Assembly: GCF_004339575.1 (NCBI RefSeq)
Contig: NZ_SMFV01000001.1
Location: 461,044 to 525,043 of the forward strand
DNA from: Phorcysia thermohydrogeniphila
GTDB lineage: Bacteria > Aquificota > Aquificia > Desulfurobacteriales > Desulfurobacteriaceae
Length of the DNA: 64,000 bases
Direction: 5' to 3'
The notes below the pieces were generated by a model. That model was not told where the DNA came from. It ran no database searches and was given only the letters and a program-made list of their open reading frames with translations. The translations under genes were made by a program, and so were the position numbers. Numbering within the stretch: the stretch's first letter is position 1; each line of letters starts with the position of its first letter. Of the stretch, positions 1 to 8,548 are shown piece by piece.

Positions 1-130
1 AGTCCTCGCCGGCAATGAGTTCTGCCTCGGCCTGCTTTTCGGGTAGAACTCCCGACGTTAAATCTCCTATAATTCCTAAGTCTTCTTCAAGGAAGGATAG
101 GATTAACTTTCTCAAGTAAAGGTCGTTCAT
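1..130 (-). CDS. nadC: Nicotinate-nucleotide pyrophosphorylase (carboxylating), N-terminal part only
   Basis: The window cuts this gene, leaving the first 43 codons. Reading from an ATG at 130, the peptide has the NadC N-terminal signature: a short helix, then Leu-Glu-Glu-Asp-Leu-Gly, then Gly-Asp-Leu-Thr-Ser, followed by a Pro-Glu-Lys and Ala-Glu-Leu-Ile-Ala-Gly stretch. The start is supported by a strong ribosome binding site (TAGGAGG) seven bases upstream. NadC makes nicotinate mononucleotide from quinolinate and PRPP in NAD synthesis; nadB, an earlier step of the same pathway, lies at 45.2-46.8 kb. The gene is divergent from the pgsA-like gene with only 25 bp between starts. Family assignment rests on the N-terminus alone. 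Confidence 0.8.
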   Translation of the reverse strand, partial: MNDLYLRKLILSFLEEDLGIIGDLTSGVLPEKQAEAELIAGED

Positions 131-155
131 CCAGCCTCCTACGGAGAGGAATAGA

Positions 156-707
156 ATGGTAAATCTACCGAACCTGATAACGTTATTTAGAGCCTTCCTC
201 GTTCCAGTTTTCATTATGGCCGTTTTCTACAGGAATTTCAAGCTGGCACTTGCGGTTTTCTTGGTTGCCTCAGTGAGCGACGCCCTTGACGGCTTCCTCG
301 CAAGGAGGTTAAATCAAGTAACAACCCTTGGCGTTATCTTAGACCCTATTGCAGATAAAGCCCTCATAAATTCGGGTTTCATACTCCTTTCGTACGTTGA
401 CAGGATAATACCTGTATGGCTCACCGTTTTGGTCATAAGCAGGGACATTCTGATTTTAGTTGGCGGATGGCTTTTAACGGCCTTTGGGAAAATAAACAAG
501 ATAAGGCCGACTTTGGTTGGAAAGTTAACTGCATTTTCGCAATTCTTTACAATCTTTCTAACGCTGCTTAACTTGAATTTTAAGGTTTGTTTGAGTAGTT
601 GTATTATGACAGCTTACGCTATAACTGCCTGCTTGACAGTTATCTCCGCTGTTAGCTACAGCGCCCGAGGAATCAGGGAGCTAAATAGTGAGAAGATATC
701 TCAGTGA
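156..707 (+). CDS. pgsA: CDP-alcohol phosphatidyltransferase (PgsA-like)
   Basis: 183-residue integral membrane enzyme. It carries the complete CDP-alcohol phosphotransferase motif D-x2-D-G-x2-A-R-x8-G-x3-D-x3-D at residues 42-67 (Asp42, Asp45, Gly46, Ala49, Arg50, Gly59, Asp63, Asp67), with several hydrophobic segments around it. The N-terminus (MVNLPNLITLFR) and the length are typical of PgsA, which condenses CDP-diacylglycerol with glycerol-3-phosphate for phosphatidylglycerol synthesis. A different alcohol substrate cannot be excluded from sequence. The ATG at 156 follows GGAGAGGA. The gene opens a plus-strand operon; the next gene starts inside its last codons. A TATAAT hexamer at 68-73, inside nadC, is the only promoter-like element seen upstream. 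Confidence 0.85.
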   Translation: MVNLPNLITLFRAFLVPVFIMAVFYRNFKLALAVFLVASVSDALDGFLARRLNQVTTLGVILDPIADKALINSGFILLSYVDRIIPVWLTVLVISRDILILVGGWLLTAFGKINKIRPTLVGKLTAFSQFFTIFLTLLNLNFKVCLSSCIMTAYAITACLTVISAVSYSARGIRELNSEKISQ

Positions 708-1749
708 GCTTTACTTTTTAGTAACTCTCCTGATACTCATAGCGTCCCTATTTTTTATGAAGCCGGCCGTTATGCCCTTTTTTCTCGGTTCCGCACTTGC
801 CTACGTTTCCTATCCCCTCTTTGAACTCTACTGCCGCCTTACAGAGTGCAGGAGAAGGGTAGCCGCTATTCTAACGCTCCTTTCCATACTCCTAATACTG
901 GCAGTTGTCCTCTTCGTTGTCCTGCCTACCGTCATATCTCAGGTTCAGAGCTTTATAAACTTCCTTCCTCAGCTTGTTAAAAAACTTGACGCCTTTATTT
1001 ACAAGTTCCTCGGAGAACACTTCTTCAAGAAGATGAACTTTGACGCATCCACCTTTCAGGCTATTGTGAGGAGCGCCTATCTGCAGCTTGGGGAGCTCCC
1101 CGTCGGCAACATCGTCCAGCGCCTATTCTCAGGCGTTTTCTCAGTCATAAGCGTCCTGATTAACCTTGTATTAGTTCCACTCATCACCTACTACCTCCTC
1201 GTAAACGCTAAGAAGATAAAGGAAACTTACCTCCTCGTAGCCCCCACCTCCATTAGAGAAGAACTCCGAGTCCTAATAGACAAAGTCCACGGGGCTCTCT
1301 CAAGTTACCTTATAGGACAGATGCTTGTAGCAACTTTTGTAGGAATCTACATAGCAGTCGGTCTCTACTTCGTCGGAATTAAGTACGCCCTGCTCATAGG
1401 CTTTGTAGCTGGTATCCTAAACATGATTCCTTACGTTGGATTCTTCTCCGGCTTAATCCCCTCCGTTCTTCTTGCTATCCTTGACAACGGAGACCTTGCC
1501 TACGTAATAGGCGTATTAATAGTATTCCTCACAGAGGTCGGCATAGAGAACCTCATCTACCCAATAGTCATGAGCCGAACCACGGGCGTTAACCCGCTAC
1601 TCGTGCTGCTATCTATCTTCATTGGCGGGTACTTGGGTGGCTTCTTGGGAATCGTTATCGCCGTTCCCGTAGCCGTTATGGTAGTTCCAGTATTTGAGAG
1701 CTTTATTGAGAAGAAGGAGAACTTCCTTGCTGGTGGGGATAACGGGTAA
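688..1749 (+). CDS. AI-2E family transporter (UPF0118/DUF20 permease)
   Basis: 353-residue polytopic membrane protein with about eight hydrophobic segments. The family's conserved C-terminal half is evident: Ile-Pro-Tyr-Val-Gly followed by a Gly-rich hydrophobic stretch, then Asn-Pro-Leu, a Gly-Gly-Tyr-Leu-Gly-Gly-Phe-Leu-Gly segment, and Ala-Val-Pro-Val-Ala. Members export AI-2 or act as Na+/H+ antiporters; the substrate here is unknown. Translation begins at a GTG (688) that overlaps the end of the pgsA-like gene, implying translational coupling. The 3' end overlaps coaE by about 23 bp. Confidence 0.85.
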   Translation: MRRYLSELYFLVTLLILIASLFFMKPAVMPFFLGSALAYVSYPLFELYCRLTECRRRVAAILTLLSILLILAVVLFVVLPTVISQVQSFINFLPQLVKKLDAFIYKFLGEHFFKKMNFDASTFQAIVRSAYLQLGELPVGNIVQRLFSGVFSVISVLINLVLVPLITYYLLVNAKKIKETYLLVAPTSIREELRVLIDKVHGALSSYLIGQMLVATFVGIYIAVGLYFVGIKYALLIGFVAGILNMIPYVGFFSGLIPSVLLAILDNGDLAYVIGVLIVFLTEVGIENLIYPIVMSRTTGVNPLLVLLSIFIGGYLGGFLGIVIAVPVAVMVVPVFESFIEKKENFLAGGDNG

Positions 1750-2311
1750 CATAGGAGCTGGCAAGTCAACGGTCTCTAACTTTTTAAGGGCTATGGGATA
1801 TCACGTCTTTAACGCTGACTTCATCGCTAAAAGACTACTGCTTAAAGGTTTTCCAGCTTACAACAAAGTAGTAGAAGCCTTCGGAAAGGGGGTTCTTAGA
1901 GAAGACGGAGAGATAGATACCAAAAAGCTCGGGGAAATCGTCTTTTCAAGTAGGGAAAAGTTAAACCTTTTAACGTCAATAACACATCCCTTGGTACTCA
2001 GAGAAATTGGAGCCATAAGGGAACTCTACAAGGAAGACTTGGCCTTTTTAGAAGCTGCTGTTCTTTTTGAGTATAGGTGGGAAAAGCATTTTGACAAAAT
2101 AGTAACAGTCTTTGCCTACAGGGGACAGAGGTTACTCCGTGCCGCCAAGAGGTTCGGCTTAAAAGAAGCTATAAGAAGGGATAAGTTCCAGCTCCCCTAC
2201 TCAGAAAAGCTCAGAAAGACAGACTACCTTATCTGTAACACCAAGGATATGTTACATTTAAGGCTCCAAGTTGAGGAGCTCGTGAAAGCACTGGAGGAAA
2301 CGTGCGGATAG
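1727..2311 (+). CDS. coaE: Dephospho-CoA kinase
   Basis: Catalyses the last step of CoA synthesis, phosphorylating the 3'-hydroxyl of dephospho-CoA. With the TTG start chosen here the protein is 194 residues, the usual size, and the Walker A loop GNIGAGKS lies at residues 7-14 just after a short beta strand. The start is chosen because AAGGAGA at 1714-1720 is correctly spaced; an upstream in-frame TTG at 1694 would add an Arg-rich tail not seen in the family. A C-terminal Asp-Tyr-Leu-Ile-Cys-Asn segment matches the CoaE D-x-h-I-x-N motif. The gene overlaps the permease upstream and the phosphodiesterase gene downstream by 10 bp. Confidence 0.88.
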   Translation: MLVGITGNIGAGKSTVSNFLRAMGYHVFNADFIAKRLLLKGFPAYNKVVEAFGKGVLREDGEIDTKKLGEIVFSSREKLNLLTSITHPLVLREIGAIRELYKEDLAFLEAAVLFEYRWEKHFDKIVTVFAYRGQRLLRAAKRFGLKEAIRRDKFQLPYSEKLRKTDYLICNTKDMLHLRLQVEELVKALEETCG

Positions 2312-3111
2312 CTTTCATAGGCGATATTGTAGGAAGACCGGGAAGGAAAGCTGTCCATAGCTGGCTTGAGGAAAACAGAAAAAGGATTGACCTCTGTATA
2401 GCCAACGGTGAGAACGCGGCAGGTGGGTTTGGGCTGACGGAGAAAATCACTAAAAACCTCCTCTCCTACGGAGTTGACGTAATAACCGGCGGCAACCACA
2501 CCTTTGACAAGAAAGAGATTTACCAGTTCATAGACAAATACCCAATCCTAAGGCCAGCTAACTACCCAGAAGGTATTCCCGGAAAAGGTTTTACTCTTCT
2601 TGAGGTCTGTGGAAAGAAGGTTCTAATAGTGAACCTCATGGGAAGGGTATTTATGGAGTGTCTTGACAACCCATTCAGGAAGTTTGACCAGATTTACGAA
2701 GAAAATCCTGCCGACATTGTAATCGTTGACTTTCACGCGGAAGCGTCGTCTGAAAAGCAGGCTTTTGGCCTTTACGTTGACGGTAGAGCAACGGTAGTTT
2801 GTGGAACCCACACCCACGTTCAAACGGCAGACCTAAGAAAACTCCCAAAGGGAACTCTGTATATAACAGATGTTGGAATGTGCGGCGCTGTTGATACAGT
2901 TATAGGCATGGGAAAAGAAGAAGGAGTTGACCGCTTTTTAAGACAGCTTCCTGTCAGGTTTAAAGTTCCAGAAAAGCCTTCTCTTATCCAGTTCTGTGGC
3001 GTTATTTTTGAAGTAGATGACAGCAATAAAGTGGTAAACTACGAGAGAATCTACGAGGTTTACGAAAGGAGAGAGGATGGCAGTTATATTAGACGGGAAG
3101 GAGCTCTCTAA
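2302..3111 (+). CDS. ymdB: YmdB-type metallophosphoesterase (TIGR00282 family)
   Basis: 269-residue cytosolic calcineurin-like phosphoesterase. The metal ligands are visible: G-D-I-V-G-R-P-G near the N-terminus, A-N-G-E-N-A-A-G-G-F-G at about residues 34-44, T-G-G-N-H-T-F-D at about 61-68, and T-H-T-H-V-Q near the middle. Characterised YmdB proteins hydrolyse 2',3'-cyclic nucleotides, and ymdB often lies next to rny in Firmicutes; here rny is about 50 kb away. The GTG start at 2302 follows GGAGGA, and the coding region overlaps coaE by 10 bp and folD by 35 bp, so the three are probably cotranscribed. The physiological substrate is inferred from family only. Confidence 0.85.
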   Translation: MRIAFIGDIVGRPGRKAVHSWLEENRKRIDLCIANGENAAGGFGLTEKITKNLLSYGVDVITGGNHTFDKKEIYQFIDKYPILRPANYPEGIPGKGFTLLEVCGKKVLIVNLMGRVFMECLDNPFRKFDQIYEENPADIVIVDFHAEASSEKQAFGLYVDGRATVVCGTHTHVQTADLRKLPKGTLYITDVGMCGAVDTVIGMGKEEGVDRFLRQLPVRFKVPEKPSLIQFCGVIFEVDDSNKVVNYERIYEVYERREDGSYIRREGAL

Positions 3112-3934
3112 GAAGATAAGGGGTAAGCTAAAGGAAGAAGTTAAGGAGCTAAAGGAAAAGGCAGGAAGGCCTCCAGCCTTGGCAGTTGTCTTAGTAGGGA
3201 ACGACCCGGCAAGTGAAATATACGTTAGGAACAAGATAAAGGCGTGTGGGGAAGTGGGCATCCGCTCCATAGAGAGAAGGCTCCCCGCTAACACACTTCA
3301 GGAAGAGCTTAACCAAGTAGTAAGGGAGCTCAACGAGGACGATACAGTTGACGGCATAATAGTTCAGCTTCCACTCCCAGAGCACCTCTCCTGCAGGGAA
3401 GTAATAAACTACATCTCACCGGAAAAAGACGTTGACGGTTTCCATCCCGTTAATGCCGGTAAGTGCTTACTTGGCCTCTACGATGAAGGACTCATGCCGT
3501 GCACTCCGGCAGGTGTTATGAAGTTCTTTGAAGAGTACGGAATAGAGTTACAGGGCAAAAACGCCGTTATGGTAGGCCACAGCAACATTGTAGGGAAACC
3601 CCTTGCCAACATGCTCCTTAACGCAAACGCGACCGTCTCTGTCTGCCACGTTTATACAGACGACCTTGCCCACTACACGAGAAACGCAGATATACTCTGT
3701 GTGGCAACAGGCGTTCCCCACCTCATAAAGGCGGACATGGTGAAAGAGGGAGCTGTCGTCATAGACATCGGCATCAGCAGGGTAAACGGTAAAATAGTTG
3801 GTGACGTAGATTTTGAAAGGGTTAAGGAAAAAGCTTCAGCCATAACGCCTGTACCCGGCGGAGTCGGCCCAATGACGATAACGATGCTCCTTTACAACAC
3901 AGTTAAAGCATTTAAGATGAGGATGGGTTATTGA
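3077..3934 (+). CDS. folD: Bifunctional methylene-THF dehydrogenase / methenyl-THF cyclohydrolase
   Basis: 285 residues, the normal size. Family landmarks include the Y-V-R-N-K segment containing the catalytic Lys, the V-Q-L-P-L-P motif, D-V-D-G-F-H-P, the Rossmann loop G-H-S-N-I-V-G-K-P, and the C-terminal P-V-P-G-G-V-G-P-M-T. FolD interconverts 5,10-methylene-, methenyl- and 10-formyl-THF. It joins the folate one-carbon chemistry elsewhere in the window (metH, thyX, 5-formyl-THF cyclo-ligase). The ATG at 3077 lies inside the 3' end of the ymdB-like gene after a GGAGAGAGG ribosome binding site. Confidence 0.95.
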   Translation: MAVILDGKELSKKIRGKLKEEVKELKEKAGRPPALAVVLVGNDPASEIYVRNKIKACGEVGIRSIERRLPANTLQEELNQVVRELNEDDTVDGIIVQLPLPEHLSCREVINYISPEKDVDGFHPVNAGKCLLGLYDEGLMPCTPAGVMKFFEEYGIELQGKNAVMVGHSNIVGKPLANMLLNANATVSVCHVYTDDLAHYTRNADILCVATGVPHLIKADMVKEGAVVIDIGISRVNGKIVGDVDFERVKEKASAITPVPGGVGPMTITMLLYNTVKAFKMRMGY

Positions 3935-4125
3935 AGGTAATACCCAATATTGACCAAGAAACGTGTATGGGCTGTGAAATCTGCGTTGAGGTCTGCCCCT
4001 CAGGCGTATTCATAATGGGTGAGGATAAGGCCGTTGTCATGTATCCAGAAAAGTGTAACGGCTGTGCCATCTGCGTTGAGAACTGCCCAGTTGACGCAAT
4101 AACCTTAAGGTGGGCAGACCTGTAG
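3931..4125 (+). CDS. Small 2[4Fe-4S] ferredoxin
   Basis: 64-residue cytosolic electron carrier with two classic C-x2-C-x2-C-x3-C-P motifs (C-M-G-C-E-I-C-V-E-V-C-P and C-N-G-C-A-I-C-V-E-N-C-P), each binding one [4Fe-4S] cluster. The TTG start overlaps the folD stop by four bases. The next gene, a radical SAM protein, starts two bases after this gene's stop, so this ferredoxin may be its electron donor; that is inference from position only. Confidence 0.93.
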   Translation: MKVIPNIDQETCMGCEICVEVCPSGVFIMGEDKAVVMYPEKCNGCAICVENCPVDAITLRWADL

Positions 4126-4126
4126 A

Positions 4127-5785
4127 ATGTCAGAGCTCCTTTTCATAGAAGAGTGTTGCCACCTAAACTTAAGAAAAGACGACCTTAAAGTCTGCTTAAT
4201 CTACCCCGGCGAAGAGAGGGCAGGCCTCTCAAGTCTTGCCGTTCATAGGATATACTCCATACTGAACGGAATAGAGGGCGTCTCTTGCGACCTCTACTTT
4301 GAGGACTCAGAAGTTTCCTACTTCCTCGGTTGGGAGCTTAAAGACTTTGACGTTATCGCCGTTTCTATAACCTACGAGGAACACATATTCTCCTTGGCAA
4401 AAATCTTAAGTAAAGCAGGCATTCCCCCTTTGAGGGAGGAAAGGGAAGAAGGAGCTCCAATCATCTTTGGAGGAGGCATAGGCCTCTTCTACAACCCAAC
4501 GCCCTTTATGCCAATCTTTGACGCAATATACTTAGGAGAAGCTGAAGGCCGTATAGAAGAAGTCTTCTCAAAGCTAAAAGATACGAGAAATCCCAAAATC
4601 CTCCGGGAGTTTGATAACGTTATCTTCTGTCAGGATTACCTCTTTGAGTATGAAGGAGAAAGGGTCAAAAGAATAGAGGGAGAGAAGAAAAAAATCTTCA
4701 GGTCTCCTCTCTTTTCCCTTACTTTCTCCCACTCCTGCTTCATCTCAGGGGATACGGCCTTTAAGGACATGCTCCTCATAGAGTTAAACAGGGGATGCAT
4801 AGAGAAGTGCCGTTTCTGCATCGCTTCCTATATGGGATTACCTTACAGAGAAAAGAGTATAGAAGTCATTGAAAAAGAAATAGAGCTAGCTTCAAAGTAT
4901 ACCGATAGGGTAGGACTCATAGGGGCTGGCGTGACAGATTACTCCCGGATGGGAGAGCTCTACCAAATACTCAAAAAGTACGGCGTTAAAGCTTCTTTTT
5001 CCTCTATGAAAGCCTCTTCAACCTCGGAGTACATCTTCAAAATCGTTGAAGAGTCCGGCCAAAAAACGGTAACCCTTGCCCCTGAAGCCGGAACTGAGGA
5101 ACTCAGGTTCGCCATAAACAAGAAGGTTCCTGATGAAAGGTACTTTTCCTTCGCCAGAAAAGCCTTTGAACACGGTGCAGAGAATATTAAGCTGTACTTT
5201 CTCATCGGTTTGCCGGGAGAAACCGACGAGGACATTGAGGGTATTGCCCTAATGGCAAAGAAGTTCAGAGAACTGGCAATGGAGTTCTGGAGAGAAAGGG
5301 GAAAAGCCGGAGAGGTCATTTTGAGCGTTAACCCTGTAGTTGCAAAACCCTTTACTCCCTTCCAGTGGTACGGTCAAAACTCAAAGTCGCAGGTAGAAAA
5401 AAAGTTCCGTTTCCTTTCCAAACTCCTCAGGAAAATCCCCGGAGTGAAGCTTTCACGGGAGAGCTCCAAAAGCTACGTTCTTCAGTCCGTCGTTTCAAGA
5501 GGAGACCCCAGAGTGGGAGTTGCCGCAGTAAGTTCGGCAGTTGAGGGCAAAAACTTCCGCAAAGCCTTAAAAGAACAGGGACTTGACATAGAGAGCCTCT
5601 ACACCCGTGAAAGGGACGAGGAAGAGCTCTTCCCGTGGGAAATTGTGGAAAGCGGAATAAACAGGAAATACCTCTGGAGAGAATACAGGATGGCCTTGGA
5701 GAGAAAATCAACGCCAACGTGTTTTCCCGGATGCAAGGTGTGCGGTATTTGTGCAACTTTGCAAAAGGAAAAGGCTGATGTTTAG
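4127..5785 (+). CDS. Radical SAM protein with N-terminal B12-binding-like domain
   Basis: 552 residues. The radical SAM C-x3-C-x2-C motif is at Cys224, Cys228 and Cys231, preceded by Glu-Leu-Asn-Arg-Gly as in the B12-binding/radical SAM group (COG1032, TIGR03960-like). The N-terminal 150 residues have the alternating strand/helix pattern of the cobalamin-binding fold with a Phe-Gly-Gly-Gly-Ile-Gly loop, but no D-x-H-x-x-G motif, so cobalamin may not bind by the usual base-off route. The C-terminus ends in a C-x3-C-x2-C-x2-C cluster that could hold a second Fe-S cluster. Reaction unknown. It follows the ferredoxin gene by one base. Confidence 0.8.
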   Translation: MSELLFIEECCHLNLRKDDLKVCLIYPGEERAGLSSLAVHRIYSILNGIEGVSCDLYFEDSEVSYFLGWELKDFDVIAVSITYEEHIFSLAKILSKAGIPPLREEREEGAPIIFGGGIGLFYNPTPFMPIFDAIYLGEAEGRIEEVFSKLKDTRNPKILREFDNVIFCQDYLFEYEGERVKRIEGEKKKIFRSPLFSLTFSHSCFISGDTAFKDMLLIELNRGCIEKCRFCIASYMGLPYREKSIEVIEKEIELASKYTDRVGLIGAGVTDYSRMGELYQILKKYGVKASFSSMKASSTSEYIFKIVEESGQKTVTLAPEAGTEELRFAINKKVPDERYFSFARKAFEHGAENIKLYFLIGLPGETDEDIEGIALMAKKFRELAMEFWRERGKAGEVILSVNPVVAKPFTPFQWYGQNSKSQVEKKFRFLSKLLRKIPGVKLSRESSKSYVLQSVVSRGDPRVGVAAVSSAVEGKNFRKALKEQGLDIESLYTRERDEEELFPWEIVESGINRKYLWREYRMALERKSTPTCFPGCKVCGICATLQKEKADV

Positions 5786-5806
5786 AAAATTTTCAAATTC
5801 CTAAAC

Positions 5807-5812
5807 TATAAT
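5807..5812 (+). promoter_or_regulatory. Candidate -10 element ahead of lpxC
   Basis: A consensus TATAAT lies 33 bp before the lpxC ATG, in the short gap after the radical SAM gene. A perfect 10-bp palindrome GAAAATTTTC sits just upstream (about 5785-5794). No good -35 hexamer is seen, so this could be an internal promoter of the operon or chance. Confidence 0.35.
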
Positions 5813-5844
5813 TCCAGCCGTAAAAGGACTGTTGGGAGAAGCAA

Positions 5845-6771
5845 ATGCAGGTCTATCAGCGCACACTCAAAAAAGAAGTTTCCTTTAGCGGAATAGGCCT
5901 CCATACGGGGAAAAAAGTAAACGTTCGCTTAGTCCCCGCACCTGCCGATACAGGGATAGTTTTCGTAAGGACCGACCTAAAGGGAGCACCCTCCATAAAA
6001 GCCTCTCCCGAGTACCTATCTAAGCTCTTTTACGCTACAAACTTATCCAACGGAGAGATTGCGGTTCAGACAGTAGAGCACCTTATGGCAGCCCTCTCAG
6101 CCTTTGGAATAGACAACCTGTTCGTCTACCTTGACTCTGAGGAACTTCCGATACTTGACGGGAGCTCTGCCCCTTACGTCTACCTCTTTGAAGAAACAGG
6201 CGTAAAGGACCTTCCCCATAGGAAGAGAAAATACCTAAAGCTAAAAAAGGAGATAATCGTTGAGCACGACAACAAGAGGATAAAGGCAGAGCCTGCTGAC
6301 CAGCTCGTCATTGACAACACCATATCTTTTGACCACACCTACAAAAAGATTAGGTATCAGAGGCTCGTATACGTTCACAACCTTGAGAACTTCAAGGAAA
6401 TTTCAAAAGCAAGAACTTTCTGCTTTTACCATGAAGTAGAAGCCTTAAGGGCAGCTGGACTTGCAAAGGGAGGAAGCTTAGAAAATGCTATAGTAATTGA
6501 CAAGTACGGCATCCTCAACGAGTCAGGCCTCAGGATGGAAAACGAGTTTGTAGCTCACAAAACCCTTGACCTCGTTGGCGACCTTTACATCTTGGGATAT
6601 CCGCTCCTTGCAAAAGTAACAGCTTACAGGACCGGCCACGCCCTTAACGCTGCTCTTGTTAGGAGAATATATCAGGAGAAAGTTTACGAGATAGTTGAGC
6701 TTGAGGAAGTTCAAGAGGAAAACAAACCCTTTGTGGCCTTTAATAATGAAGAAGCTTACCAAACTAATTGA
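5845..6771 (+). CDS. lpxC: UDP-3-O-acyl-N-acetylglucosamine deacetylase
   Basis: 308 residues, the usual length. This zinc amidase performs the first committed step of lipid A synthesis, which indicates a Gram-negative outer membrane with LPS. Visible family motifs are F-S-G-I-G-L-H-T-G-K near the N-terminus, T-V-E-H-L-M-A-A-L with the zinc His, E-L-P-I-L-D-G-S-S-A-P, H-K-T-L-D-L-V-G-D-L, and the catalytic R-T-G-H-A-L-N. The ATG at 5845 follows GGGAGAAG. The next ORF starts within the last codons. Confidence 0.96.
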   Translation: MQVYQRTLKKEVSFSGIGLHTGKKVNVRLVPAPADTGIVFVRTDLKGAPSIKASPEYLSKLFYATNLSNGEIAVQTVEHLMAALSAFGIDNLFVYLDSEELPILDGSSAPYVYLFEETGVKDLPHRKRKYLKLKKEIIVEHDNKRIKAEPADQLVIDNTISFDHTYKKIRYQRLVYVHNLENFKEISKARTFCFYHEVEALRAAGLAKGGSLENAIVIDKYGILNESGLRMENEFVAHKTLDLVGDLYILGYPLLAKVTAYRTGHALNAALVRRIYQEKVYEIVELEEVQEENKPFVAFNNEEAYQTN

Positions 6772-7117
6772 TGAATACCTCTTACAGATAACTATTTTCA
6801 TCTTCTTCCTGACGCTTACGTTTCTTTTACCTCTCTCAAGCGTTTCAGTACCAGAGAATTACCAGTTAAAGGTTCTTACCGTTAGGTGCCTTGTACTTGA
6901 CATACTCTCCATAGTGGTCTTCGCCATCTTTGGAAAAGAAAAGCGGCGCTTTCTGTCCCTCTTTCCAGCAGGGGGTGTTTTATTCTCAACTACATATATG
7001 CTGTTTAAAGACAAGCTCTCACTCCTTCTCCTTGTCTCCTTCACAGTAACGGCCGTAATCTCTACTTCTCTCCTCGCCTTTACCCTGATAAAGGTTAGGT
7101 TCAACGGCGTAGATTGA
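6746..7117 (+). CDS. Small polytopic membrane protein of unknown function
   Basis: 123 residues from an ATG lying inside the end of lpxC. Four hydrophobic segments separated by short charged loops suggest four membrane passes; no family is recognised. The ribosome binding site is weak, so translation may depend on coupling to lpxC. The last 99 bp overlap the 3' end of the convergent minus-strand gene (7019-8548). Position at the operon end and membrane character support a real gene, but only moderately. Confidence 0.55.
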   Translation: MKKLTKLIDEYLLQITIFIFFLTLTFLLPLSSVSVPENYQLKVLTVRCLVLDILSIVVFAIFGKEKRRFLSLFPAGGVLFSTTYMLFKDKLSLLLLVSFTVTAVISTSLLAFTLIKVRFNGVD

Positions 7118-8548
7118 CTGGGCAGCAGTTCTAACAAAGTTTCTCTCTCCTTCAGAGAGCTTCTTGTCCCTTATGTAGCTAAGTAGAAGAGGCGGAAACA
7201 CCTTAAGGTCGGTATCCCCTATTTTATCTGCAAACCTGTAACAAAAATAGAGGATGTTAAGTTTTGTCTTTAAAGGGAGGAGCCAGTTAAAGGCCTTCTG
7301 TGCCATCTCCTCAAGAACTTTATCAAAAAGTTCTTCAGGTATTGAGAGCCTTGAAAGGGCTACGATAGCGTGGTTAAGGTAGGCAATCTCCTCTTTGGTG
7401 CGAAAAGAACTCCTCTTCATTATGTATAGGAGCTCGTAAACAAAACTCTCAAGCTCCTTCCTACTCAAATCCCTCCCTGTAAGCTCCTCTATAAGCTTGA
7501 CTCCCCTAAGGTCCCTCTTGTTAAAGAAGTACCTCAAGTCTTTAATTGAAACCTCGCTAACGCCAAAAGCTTCCGTTTCGCAGCCAAAAAGTTCTCTGTA
7601 GGAAGGAAAATCTACTCTCCTAAGGTGCACCTTAAAGTTTCTGTTAAGAGGAGAACGGGAAAGGAGTTCTTCCTCACTAACCTCCCTTACAGGAACTGGA
7701 AATATCCTCTGAAGGACTTTGATAAAGGGAAACTTTAACCTACCGATAACGGCAACTTCCTTAACTTTTGGCCTCTCCCTAAGAATCTCCTCAAACTGGT
7801 AAAGGGATAGAACGAGGGCAGAGGCTAAATCTACAGCCCTTTCTACAAAATCCCCATAGTTTGATGAGCCTGTAAGTGGCGAAAGGACTAAATCAACTTC
7901 CTTAGGACTTACCTCCCTGCTATAACCGTACTCTTGGAGCTCTACCCTCTTTAAGCCCTTAAAGAGTATCTTACCTGCAAAGCTTCTAAAGCGGTCAAGG
8001 AGCTCCCCCCTCAAGCCCTTTTTACGGAGTTCCGTGTTTGATATTCCTTTCTCTAAGATAAATCTGTTAAAGAGGTAGTTCCCTAAGAGGTCAACCATGT
8101 GAAACTCGCCTACAGGGATAACGGAGAGGAAAATCCCCCCTAAGGAGAAAGAGCTCTTCGTGTAGCCAACGTTAAGAACAAGGGTCTCTGGCGGAAAGAG
8201 GTTAAAGTCGTAGTAAATTGAAACTTTACTCGCAAAGGTCTTCTCAAAAAGGTTCCTTATTAGGAAGGTAGGTTTACCGTAGAGGTATCCCGGAAGGACG
8301 AGTTCTTTTACACTCCTTGGCTCGCAGGAGAAAAGAGCAAATTCAAGTATGTCAATAGCGTCGTATATGACGTTCCCTATGAAGATGTAGGCTTTTTGTT
8401 CAAGGTTCTCTAAAAGGGAAAGGAGCTTTCGCTTTACCTCTACGGGAACGCTAAGGTAGTCAACGTTTACCTCTTCAAGGAACAGGTCCTTCAGCTTAAA
8501 CCTTCCATAAGAGCTCAAAGACTCAGGGTAACCTAAGTAAAGCCTCAA
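7019..8548 (-). CDS. Uncharacterised protein with a degenerate Hsp70/actin-like fold
   Basis: 509 residues; no family recognised with certainty. Residues 60-160 resemble the middle of an Hsp70/actin-type ATPase: a long amphipathic stretch, then Leu-Val-Leu-Asn-Val-Gly-Tyr-Thr-Lys-Ser-Ser-Phe-Ser-Leu-Gly-Gly (about 123-138), like the phosphate-2 loop. Residues 262-300 (Val-Lys-Glu-Val-Ala-Val-Ile-Gly-Arg, then Phe-Pro-Phe-Ile and a Glu-Glu-Leu helix) resemble the adenosine segment, but the usual Gly-Gly is replaced by Gly-Arg. The final 170 residues look helical. It starts at a TTG overlapping the stop of the beta-CASP nuclease gene, so the two are translationally coupled. The fold is an inference by eye. 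Confidence 0.7.
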   Translation of the reverse strand: MRLYLGYPESLSSYGRFKLKDLFLEEVNVDYLSVPVEVKRKLLSLLENLEQKAYIFIGNVIYDAIDILEFALFSCEPRSVKELVLPGYLYGKPTFLIRNLFEKTFASKVSIYYDFNLFPPETLVLNVGYTKSSFSLGGIFLSVIPVGEFHMVDLLGNYLFNRFILEKGISNTELRKKGLRGELLDRFRSFAGKILFKGLKRVELQEYGYSREVSPKEVDLVLSPLTGSSNYGDFVERAVDLASALVLSLYQFEEILRERPKVKEVAVIGRLKFPFIKVLQRIFPVPVREVSEEELLSRSPLNRNFKVHLRRVDFPSYRELFGCETEAFGVSEVSIKDLRYFFNKRDLRGVKLIEELTGRDLSRKELESFVYELLYIMKRSSFRTKEEIAYLNHAIVALSRLSIPEELFDKVLEEMAQKAFNWLLPLKTKLNILYFCYRFADKIGDTDLKVFPPLLLSYIRDKKLSEGERNFVRTAAQSIYAVEPNLYQGKGEERSRDYGRYCEGDKEKE

